Assembly (NCBI GenBank): GCA_009704155.1
Contig: WLES01000037.1
Location: 1 to 7,529 of the forward strand
DNA from: Actinomycetota bacterium
Lineage (GTDB): Bacteria > Actinomycetota > Actinomycetes > Actinomycetales > Microbacteriaceae
Length of the DNA: 7,529 nt
Direction: 5' to 3'
Part shown: positions 1 through 5,381 of the stretch, piece by piece
How the letters are laid out: every line of letters starts with the position of its first letter
Position numbering within the stretch: the stretch's first letter is position 1
Notes under the pieces: generated by a model
The model's input: only the letters and a program-made list of their open reading frames with translations
The model's database searches: none
What the model was told of the DNA's origin: nothing
Translations under genes and position numbers: made by a program

Positions 1-371
1 ACGTCGCTCTCGGTGGGGATCTAATTCCGGACATCGAAAACTACCACCCCCACCGCGGCGGCTCGGGGGACCCCATGTTCAAAGACGAGCCCGTCATTCT
101 TGAACCGGGCAGCAAGATTCACTCGATTCTTGGTCGCGAACGAATCGACGTTCGTTCTGGGCACCACCAGGCGGTTAATCGGGTTGCTGACGGACTCGTC
201 GTCTCTGCACGAGCAGAGGACGGAATCATCGAAGGCATCGAGATGCCCTCGGCAACGTGGGTCGTTGGGGTGCAATGGCACCCAGAGGACGATGACGGCT
301 CAGCGAGTGACCGCCGCGCCCTGTTCCAAACTTTTGTCGACCAGACTCGACTCGCACGCGTCGCTGGCTAG
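1..371 (+). CDS. Gamma-glutamyl-GABA hydrolase family protein (PuuD-like class I glutamine amidotransferase), 3' part
   Basis: Only the C-terminal half is present; the reading frame is open from base 3 and ends with TAG at 369-371. Visible family marks are a VALGGDLIPDI segment at the window edge, a GHHQAVN block (about 159-179) and GVQWHPE (about 267-287). In class I glutamine amidotransferases the His and Glu of WHPE are the second and third members of the Cys-His-Glu triad; the nucleophilic Cys would lie upstream of the window. The HHQAVN block followed by QWHPE is typical of the PuuD family, which hydrolyses gamma-glutamyl-GABA to glutamate and GABA in the cytosol during putrescine breakdown. 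Related members act on other gamma-glutamyl amides, so the exact substrate is inferred. It ends convergently on the Cache gene, and the two stops overlap in the bases CTAG. A semialdehyde dehydrogenase nearby supports an amine/GABA pathway. Start, promoter and full length cannot be seen. Confidence 0.85.
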   Translation, partial: VALGGDLIPDIENYHPHRGGSGDPMFKDEPVILEPGSKIHSILGRERIDVRSGHHQAVNRVADGLVVSARAEDGIIEGIEMPSATWVVGVQWHPEDDDGSASDRRALFQTFVDQTRLARVAG

Positions 372-1093
372 AACCTGTGTGCTCGCGGCGCTGCCACGAG
401 TTGAAGGCCGAGGTCGTGCCCAGGGATATCGACGCGAATCGAATCCTCGGTGAGGTTCTTGACCCGGTTTCCGACGACAAAGCGCCCAGAGTTTCCGACT
501 ACGATTCGATCGAACTCTGATACGAGTGCAGCGTCAGCTGGTATCTGGCGAAGGATTGGCATCATCACCGTCTCGAGGGCTCGGATCTCTGTGTCGCACC
601 CGGCTGTTCCAATCACGATTCCGTTGAGCGACAACGGCACCATGCTCGTCATGATGTATTGGTCCATTCCCGCATAATCGAGGTACGGTCCTTGAATTGC
701 GGGTTTTCCCGACGAGACGACATCGGCAAACCAGTGATAAGTGACGAAATCGTAGAACCCGGCGACGTCGGGCGACAACGTGAAGATGATTCGATTAGTG
801 TTACCGCTGTCGCCTCGTCGCCACCATTCGATTGCTCCACTGTCGTCGTTGGCGATTCCGGGCCCGAGCACAATTCCCGCTGCCTCTGGTATCGAGTGCC
901 GTTCAAGAAACTCCGCGGCTGAAGGTTGGATTGCTCGAAGATGCTTCTCGGTCAGGCGCGATTGAGCGCCGCGAACAGCGTTGAGTTCGCGCTCACAATC
1001 GGCTGCCATCTCAACAAGGTCTGCATACACAGCACTGAACCAGTCGCCAACGAGACCACTCGCCGCAACCACCTGTTGCTTCAGCCCGGTCAT
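368..1093 (-). CDS. Free-standing cytosolic Cache-domain protein (putative amine or amino-acid sensor)
   Basis: 241 residues with no signal peptide and no hydrophobic stretch long enough for a membrane segment, so probably cytosolic. The centre (about residues 70-175) resembles the membrane-distal pocket of a Cache domain: Y114, then YHWF (119-122), GPYLDY (135-140), a P153 after a Thr/Ser stretch, and GTAGCD ending at D167. This order matches the Y-x4-R-x-W-Y ... Y-x-D ... D signature of amino-acid-binding dCache_1 receptors, except that the carboxylate-binding Arg is Tyr119 and the following Tyr is Phe122. Residues 1-70 are rich in charged and helical residues, and there is no output domain (no HTH, kinase, GGDEF or methyl-accepting part). 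The ATG overlaps the TGA of the GntR gene in the bases ATGA (1093-1090), so the two are translationally coupled and probably form one signalling unit. Fold assignment is by motif reading; the ligand (putrescine, GABA or a related amine) is inferred from the neighbours. Confidence 0.72.
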   Translation of the reverse strand: MTGLKQQVVAASGLVGDWFSAVYADLVEMAADCERELNAVRGAQSRLTEKHLRAIQPSAAEFLERHSIPEAAGIVLGPGIANDDSGAIEWWRRGDSGNTNRIIFTLSPDVAGFYDFVTYHWFADVVSSGKPAIQGPYLDYAGMDQYIMTSMVPLSLNGIVIGTAGCDTEIRALETVMMPILRQIPADAALVSEFDRIVVGNSGRFVVGNRVKNLTEDSIRVDIPGHDLGLQLVAAPRAHRF

Positions 1094-1845
1094 TTTCGAG
1101 TATCCACGGGGTAGAGCGAATCAAGCCGCGCTTCAATGAGTCGATAAAAGTCACGCGCGGTGTGGTCGCGCACAGCACGTTCCGCGGCTGAAACGTCACC
1201 AGCGCGCAGTGCTGTGACGATTGCGAGGTGATCCGTCATTGTCCACTCTCGGTCGGTTTCAACGGTCAACACGCTCCACAGGATTTCTATGGATTCGGTG
1301 AGCAAGCGCATCTGAGTGGTCATGAGACGTTCTGACTGTGCGAGAGCTGCGAGTTCAATCTGAAATCGACTATCGGCGCGCATACATGCCTCTGACGTTT
1401 CGGCCTCGCCCATGGTTCGAATGATTCGTTCTAGGCGATCGAGGTCGTGCGGAAAGGCGCGTTCGATGACGAGACGCACTGCCGCAAGGCCCGTTGCCAA
1501 CTGTTCGTCTTCGAGGTCGCGCAGTTCTGCCATCGACAGCGCGAGAAGTCTGTCGTTAAGTGCAGCCGGGTTGGCCGGTGGTGAACCGATGATGAAGGTT
1601 CCGCCACTTCGCCCTCGCCGTGTTTCGATGATCCCCTGGTCGCGGAGGGTTTGGAGCGCGTCTCGAACCGTCGCTGTCGCAACCCCAAACAGCACGGTCA
1701 ACTGGTTTTCGACGGGGAGTTGCTCCCCTCGGCGCAGGAGTCCGAGCGAGATTGCCGTCGATAGTCGTTCGACGATGGCTTCCGCGCGAAGCACGTCGGG
1801 AAGCGGGCGAAACACTTGCGATTGGATGCCGCTGAGAACGTTCAC
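1090..1845 (-). CDS. GntR-family transcriptional regulator with FCD ligand domain (FadR subfamily)
   Basis: I chose the GTG at 1845 (251 residues) because GAGAGGGG stands 4 bases before it and because the extra residues from an in-frame ATG at 1896 (268 residues) look unlike a GntR N-terminus and would cover the candidate operator. The N-terminal winged helix-turn-helix spans about residues 20-85 and includes the typical GEQLPVENQL and TVRDALQTLRDQGII stretches, followed by a basic wing. The all-helical FCD domain covers about 100-240. FCD proteins often bind a metal through Asp, His(+4) and two later His; here D158, H206 and H228 are present, but the His after Phe is Gln162. FadR-type regulators are dimers that usually repress a divergent or neighbouring catabolic gene until a small acid or amine-derived ligand binds. 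The divergent aldehyde dehydrogenase is the obvious target. The stop overlaps the Cache gene start, so both are expected from one transcript. Confidence 0.9.
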   Translation of the reverse strand: MNVLSGIQSQVFRPLPDVLRAEAIVERLSTAISLGLLRRGEQLPVENQLTVLFGVATATVRDALQTLRDQGIIETRRGRSGGTFIIGSPPANPAALNDRLLALSMAELRDLEDEQLATGLAAVRLVIERAFPHDLDRLERIIRTMGEAETSEACMRADSRFQIELAALAQSERLMTTQMRLLTESIEILWSVLTVETDREWTMTDHLAIVTALRAGDVSAAERAVRDHTARDFYRLIEARLDSLYPVDTRK

Positions 1846-1849
1846 GGAT

Positions 1850-1857
1850 CCCCTCTC
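1850..1857 (-). promoter_or_regulatory. Shine-Dalgarno that decides the GTG start of the GntR gene
   Basis: On the minus strand GAGAGGGG lies 4 bases before GTG at 1845-1843. It is among the clearest ribosome-binding sites in the window. The competing ATG at 1896 has only AT-rich sequence upstream. Confidence 0.6.
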
Positions 1858-1869
1858 GATGGTTCCTTC

Positions 1870-1879
1870 TCGTTTACGA
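1870..1879. promoter_or_regulatory. Candidate GntR operator, dyad TCGTTTACGA
   Basis: TCGT-TT-ACGA is a perfect 4+4 inverted repeat with the GT...AC core expected for GntR/FadR-type operators (commonly written TNGTNNNACNA), though its centre is one base shorter. It overlaps the -10-like boxes of both directions, where a repressor could block both. Short dyads occur by chance, so this is a candidate only. Confidence 0.4.
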
Positions 1880-1936
1880 TACTGGGAAAAATTCATTCAT
1901 ATTCGTATCGGCACAGGGATGACAGAGAATAGATGT

Positions 1937-3310
1937 ATGCCCTATGCCGTTACAAATCCCGCAACCGGAATCACCGAACGTGAGTACCCGAGCGCAACCC
2001 CAACTGAAATCGTCGACGCCATTGCTCGCGCGTCCGCGGCCCACGAGAAGTGGTCTACAACCCCGCTCGCCGAGCGGGCAGCGGTGTTGCAGAGAGTCGC
2101 GGAGATTTATCGCGAACGCAAGGACGAGTTGGCATCGATTATCGCCCGTGAGATGGGCAAGCCCGTCAGGCAAGGTCGTGGCGAAGCCGGTTTTGTCGGC
2201 GACATTTACGAGTTTTACGCCCAACGCGGTCCGGCCTTCCTCGCCGACCACGACATGGAACCCATGTCGGGCGGCGACGCCATCATTCGTTCGGAGTCTC
2301 TCGGCGTTTTGCTTGGAATCATGCCGTGGAACTACCCCTACTACCAGGTCGCGCGTTTCGCGGGTCCGAATCTTTTGCTCGGGAACACGATCATTCTCAA
2401 GCACGCGAGCAACTGCCCAGAGTCAGCTCTCGCGCAGGAACAGATTTTCCGCGACGCGGGTCTGCCAGACGGCGCATACATCAATCTGTTCGTTGAAAGC
2501 CGTCACGTCGATAGCATCATCGCGGATCCGCGCGTTCGCGGGGTGTCTTTGACGGGGAGCGAGACTGCTGGTGCGGCTGTTGCTGCGTCAGCTGGGCGCG
2601 CGCTAAAAAAAGTAGTCCTCGAACTCGGGGGGAGTGACCCGTTCATCGTTCTCGATGACGTCAATCTCGATGACACCGTCGCCGCTGCGGCCTCCGGTCG
2701 CATGAGCAACGCCGGTCAAGCGTGCACTGCTGCGAAGCGGTTCATTGTTGTCGACTCGGTGTATGACCGATTCGTTGAGAGATTCGCGTCAGCACTGCAG
2801 ACCTATGTCGCTGGAGATCCGCTCGACCCCGAAACGAAGCTCGGTCCGCTGTCGTCGCTCGGTGCCGTGCATGAGTTGATCGAACAGATTGACGACGCGG
2901 TGTCGAAGGGTGCGACGCTCGTCACGGGCGGACATCGCATCGGTGATGTCGGTTCGTACCTTGCTCCGACACTGCTCACGGACGTCACACCGGAAATGCG
3001 GGCTTTCCACGAAGAGCTCTTCGGTCCCGTCGCCGTTGTGTATCGCGTCGCCGACGTCGACGACGCCATCGCGCTTGCGAACGGCTCCGAATTCGGGCTC
3101 TCGAGTGCTGTCTTTGGTTCGAACCCGGCAGAGACCGGATACGTCGCCGACCGGCTTGAAGCGGGCATGGTCTACATCAACGAAAACAGCGACTCTCACG
3201 TTGATCTTCCTTTTGGTGGTATCAAGAAGTCGGGCTTTGGTCGAGAGTTGGGACACTTCGGTTTGGATGAATTCGTCAACAAGAAACTGATCCGCACCGC
3301 ACCGCGCTAA
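1937..3310 (+). CDS. NAD(P)-dependent succinate-semialdehyde dehydrogenase-like aldehyde dehydrogenase (GabD1 type)
   Basis: 457 residues, the normal length for GabD1-type dehydrogenases, which oxidise succinic semialdehyde (from GABA) to succinate in the cytosol. All aldehyde dehydrogenase landmarks are in place: MPWNYP with catalytic Asn132, cofactor-contacting Lys155 in LKHASNCPESA, the LTGSETAG loop (205-212), catalytic Glu229 in LELGGSDPF, nucleophile Cys263 in NAGQACTAAKRF, and ELFGP (360-364). The KHASN, LELGGSDPF and AAKRF versions of these motifs fit the GabD1 branch (like mycobacterial Rv0234c) better than betaine or generic aldehyde dehydrogenases. Start: ATG 1937 places NPATG at residues 7-11, as in relatives; an in-frame ATG at 1919 would add six residues. 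Neither has a strong Shine-Dalgarno. It diverges from the GntR operon and is probably controlled by it. Other semialdehydes, such as those from polyamine breakdown, are possible substrates. Confidence 0.92.
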   Translation: MPYAVTNPATGITEREYPSATPTEIVDAIARASAAHEKWSTTPLAERAAVLQRVAEIYRERKDELASIIAREMGKPVRQGRGEAGFVGDIYEFYAQRGPAFLADHDMEPMSGGDAIIRSESLGVLLGIMPWNYPYYQVARFAGPNLLLGNTIILKHASNCPESALAQEQIFRDAGLPDGAYINLFVESRHVDSIIADPRVRGVSLTGSETAGAAVAASAGRALKKVVLELGGSDPFIVLDDVNLDDTVAAAASGRMSNAGQACTAAKRFIVVDSVYDRFVERFASALQTYVAGDPLDPETKLGPLSSLGAVHELIEQIDDAVSKGATLVTGGHRIGDVGSYLAPTLLTDVTPEMRAFHEELFGPVAVVYRVADVDDAIALANGSEFGLSSAVFGSNPAETGYVADRLEAGMVYINENSDSHVDLPFGGIKKSGFGRELGHFGLDEFVNKKLIRTAPR

Positions 3311-3361
3311 CCCTGTGGATGGAGTAGGAGAGGCACCGGCCGTCCGCGAAAAACTGGGTGA

Positions 3362-3790
3362 ATGACTGGTGCAAAACATCGGGGTTCTGCGAGTGTCGAG
3401 TTCGTCATCGTTGCGATCTCGGTTTTCGTGCCGCTCATCGCCCTCACGGTGACTGTTTCAGAAATCCAGTCGGCTCAGTTCGCCACGGCGGCCGTCGCCC
3501 GTCAAGGGGTTCGTGCATACGCTCTGAGCACTTCCTCGGCAGTTGGGGGACGGCGCGTCTCTGCAATCAGCAAACTCGTGCGGGAGGACTTCGGTGTGGA
3601 TGCGAAAAGCGCGTGGAAGCTCGCGTGCTCGGCTAACCCTTGCCTGACTCGGGGAGGGCTCATCCGGCTGACGGTGTCGTCGGAGGTTCCGATCGTAATG
3701 GTGCCGATGTTGCCGGGGCTCACCGTCCCACCGACAGTTCGTGTATCCGCCACCGCAACACACATCGTTCCCGTGGTGTCTGGTCGATGA
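3362..3790 (+). CDS. TadE-family pilus minor pilin-like protein
   Basis: 142 residues. A short basic N-terminus (KHRG) is followed by SASVEF and a hydrophobic helix at about residues 12-33. The Gly8/Ser9 junction with Glu five residues into the mature part (Glu13) matches a type IV prepilin-type cleavage site, as used by TadE pseudopilins. The remainder should lie outside the membrane; Cys89 and Cys94 are close enough for a disulfide. TadE proteins are minor components of Tad/Flp pili. The frame is closed just upstream by TGA (3359-3361), which makes 3362 the first possible start; the ribosome-binding site is poor. Its stop overlaps the start of the next gene (ATGA). The gene lies 51 bases after the dehydrogenase on the same strand, but no functional link is evident. 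The other Tad genes are not in the window. Confidence 0.82.
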   Translation: MTGAKHRGSASVEFVIVAISVFVPLIALTVTVSEIQSAQFATAAVARQGVRAYALSTSSAVGGRRVSAISKLVREDFGVDAKSAWKLACSANPCLTRGGLIRLTVSSEVPIVMVPMLPGLTVPPTVRVSATATHIVPVVSGR

Positions 3791-4200
3791 CTGACCGCGG
3801 GTCGACGCTCCCTCTCGTGGCCGGGCTATTCGCGCTGTGCGGGGTCGTTGTTGTGGGAATCATTGGCTCGACTGATCTTGCGCTCACCCGCACCGAACTT
3901 CAGACGGTCGCTGATGGGGCGGCGTTGTCGGCAGCAGGCTCGATTACACCGTCTACGGTCATGCTCGACGGTTCGCGGTTACTCATTCGATTATCCGATT
4001 CGACCGTTCGGCGCGACGCCTCGGCGTATCTCAGAGCCTCTGCCGTGACGGGAGTTCGACTCGTTTCTGCCAGAACGCCAGACAGCCGAACCGCTGTTGT
4101 GACCATCTCACGCGTGTGGAAACCGCCGATGGTCAGCGAGTTCCTCCCCTACCGATTGACGCTCTCGGCGACCGCTCGCGCTCGAAGCGTTCTGCGGTGA
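3787..4200 (+). CDS. Rv3654c-type TadE/TadG-like membrane protein
   Basis: 137 residues. DRGS at residues 3-6 leads directly into a single hydrophobic helix (about 7-28), followed by RTELQTVADGAALSAA, the pattern seen just after the N-terminal helix in TadG-like and Rv3654c-family proteins. The residue five after the glycine is not Glu, so it is less pilin-like than its upstream partner. In actinobacteria a gene of this type normally follows tadE, as here. The ATG overlaps the tadE TGA (3787-3790) and lacks a good Shine-Dalgarno, so translation is probably coupled. It is likely a membrane-anchored accessory subunit of a Tad-type pilus; its precise role in the family is unclear. The upstream in-frame extension back to 3640 is only a shadow of tadE. 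Confidence 0.75.
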   Translation: MTDRGSTLPLVAGLFALCGVVVVGIIGSTDLALTRTELQTVADGAALSAAGSITPSTVMLDGSRLLIRLSDSTVRRDASAYLRASAVTGVRLVSARTPDSRTAVVTISRVWKPPMVSEFLPYRLTLSATARARSVLR

Positions 4201-4209
4201 GGGGTTCGA

Positions 4210-4215
4210 TAGTCT
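4210..4215 (+). promoter_or_regulatory. -10-like box TAGTCT before prfB
   Basis: TAGTCT fits the actinobacterial TANNNT pattern and ends 9 bases before the prfB ATG, so a transcript would have almost no leader. No Shine-Dalgarno stronger than GGA is present. No clear -35 element is seen. Confidence 0.35.
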
Positions 4216-4224
4216 GGACATCTC

Positions 4225-5331
4225 ATGATTTCTCTTGATGTCTCAGACCGAATCGCCGCTATTCGGTCGTCGTTTGCCGACATCGTCTCCGTCGTCAACA
4301 TTCCAGCGCTCGAGTCGACGATCGCCGAATTGTCGGAGCAGGCTGGTGCGACGGACCTGTGGGACGACCAGGCTGCTGCCCAGAAAGTGACGAGCGAGCT
4401 GTCGCACGCGCAGTCACAGCGCGCCAGAGTCATCGAAGTGCAACAGCGCCTTGACGACCTCGACGTGTTGCTTGACATGGCAAAAGAGGCAGGAGATGAC
4501 GACTCGGCGCGGGAGACGCTCGCCGAACTCGACGGACTAGAGAAACTCATCGGTGAAATGGAAGTGCAAACACTTCTCGACGGCGAATACGACGCGCTCC
4601 CCGCCATCATCACGATTCGCGCAGGGGCTGGAGGCGTCGACGCGGCCGATTTCGCCGACATGCTCTTGCGTATGTATGTCCGCTGGGCTGAGAAACACAA
4701 GTACCCCGCAACGGTTCTCGATGTTTCCTACGCGGAAGAAGCGGGGATTAAATCCGCCACTCTGCAGGTTGACTCCCCGTTCGCCTTCGGCACGCTTTCG
4801 GTTGAAGCAGGAACCCATCGACTGGTCAGAATGAGCCCGTTCAACTCCGCCGGAAAACGGCAAACCTCGTTCGCCGCGGTCGAAGTTGTCCCCTTGCTCG
4901 CCGCCGTCGAGGTCATCGACATCCCCGAATCCGATATTCGAATCGACGTATTTCGGTCGTCTGGCCCCGGTGGTCAGTCTGTCAACACCACCGACTCCGC
5001 CGTCCGAATTACGCACCTTCCCTCGGGAATTGTTGTCTCGTGCCAAAACGAGAAAAGCCAGATTCAAAACCGTGCGGCAGCGATGCGAGTCCTCCAGAGT
5101 CGCCTTCTGCTTCTCCAGCGCGAAGAAGAAGCAAAGAAGAAAAAGGAGCTCGCCGGGGTGATCACAGCGTCGTGGGGTGACCAGATGCGCTCCTATGTCA
5201 TGGCGCCGTATCAAATGGTGAAAGACCTTCGGACGGATTACGAAGTGAACAACCCGTCGGCCGTATTTGACGGTGACCTTGACGGCTTTATCGCGGCGGG
5301 GATTCGCTGGCGGAAGCGCGCAATCGAGTAG
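4225..5331 (+). CDS. prfB: Peptide chain release factor 2 (RF2)
   Basis: 368 residues, the usual RF2 length. RF2 recognises UGA and UAA stop codons and triggers peptide release on the ribosome. The discriminating SPF tripeptide is at residues 204-206 and the catalytic GGQ at 249-251 within SSGPGGQSVN. The N-terminal helical domain (about 1-110) and the AGAGGVDAADFADML block (133-147) are typical. The N-terminus MISLDVSDRIAAIRSSF aligns well with actinobacterial RF2 starts. The frame runs without interruption: there is no in-frame UGA or CUUUGA slip site near codon 25 as in Escherichia coli, so no autoregulatory frameshift. The gene ends in TAG, a codon read by RF1 rather than RF2. It lies upstream of ftsE-ftsX, the normal actinobacterial arrangement, with 50 bases between prfB and ftsE. 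A -10-like box sits close before the start. Confidence 0.97.
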   Translation: MISLDVSDRIAAIRSSFADIVSVVNIPALESTIAELSEQAGATDLWDDQAAAQKVTSELSHAQSQRARVIEVQQRLDDLDVLLDMAKEAGDDDSARETLAELDGLEKLIGEMEVQTLLDGEYDALPAIITIRAGAGGVDAADFADMLLRMYVRWAEKHKYPATVLDVSYAEEAGIKSATLQVDSPFAFGTLSVEAGTHRLVRMSPFNSAGKRQTSFAAVEVVPLLAAVEVIDIPESDIRIDVFRSSGPGGQSVNTTDSAVRITHLPSGIVVSCQNEKSQIQNRAAAMRVLQSRLLLLQREEEAKKKKELAGVITASWGDQMRSYVMAPYQMVKDLRTDYEVNNPSAVFDGDLDGFIAAGIRWRKRAIE

Positions 5332-5367
5332 GTCTGTGTCGTTCCCGAACTGCCAGCGGGTCAGTCG

Positions 5368-5373
5368 TAGGCT
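5368..5373 (+). promoter_or_regulatory. -10-like box TAGGCT before ftsE
   Basis: TAGGCT matches TANNNT and ends 8 bases before the ftsE ATG, in the 50-base gap after prfB. This would give ftsEX its own promoter with a leaderless or near-leaderless transcript. Only a weak GAAG precedes the ATG. No clear -35 box is seen. Confidence 0.4.
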
Positions 5374-5381
5374 GAAGAACG

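Larger units (their letters stand above)
1846..1936. promoter_or_regulatory. Divergent control region between the GntR operon and the aldehyde dehydrogenase
   Basis: This 91-base spacer is AT-richer than the flanking genes and must carry the promoters for both directions. A TANNNT box exists on each strand: TACGAT at 1875-1880 (+) and TATCGT at 1881-1876 (-). No convincing -35 box accompanies either. A pair of 6-base inverted arms, CGATAC (1877-1882) and GTATCG (1905-1910), encloses an A/T-rich stretch. Assignment of exact promoters is tentative. Confidence 0.5.

Noticed and set aside
1846..1896. ATG at 1896 as start of the GntR gene
   Set aside because: It has no Shine-Dalgarno, adds 17 residues unlike the family, and would place the candidate operator inside the gene. 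GTG 1845 with GAGAGGGG is better.
1412..1936. In-frame upstream extension of the aldehyde dehydrogenase reading frame (would give 632 residues)
   Set aside because: It runs antisense through the GntR gene, has Arg/Ser-rich composition typical of a shadow frame, and matches no domain. The enzyme N-terminus fits ATG 1937.
2605..2611. A7 run in the dehydrogenase gene as a possible frameshift or slippage site
   Set aside because: The frame is intact on both sides and the encoded LKKVVLELGG is the expected conserved sequence.
3311..3361. AGGAGAGG at 3326-3333 as the ribosome-binding site of tadE or of a small gene
   Set aside because: It is about 28 bases before the tadE ATG, too far to serve it, and no start codon stands at a suitable distance for another gene.
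2789..3379. 196-residue minus-strand open frame opposite the aldehyde dehydrogenase
   Set aside because: It lies entirely over a well-supported dehydrogenase and has no motif or ribosome-binding site. Treated as a shadow.
4149..4700. 183-residue minus-strand frame spanning the tadG-like end and prfB start
   Set aside because: Ser/Ala/Arg-rich shadow of prfB on the opposite strand, without domain signals.
5345..5360. CCCG/CGGG arms between prfB and ftsE as a terminator
   Set aside because: The stem is only four base pairs with a nine-base loop and no T tract follows.
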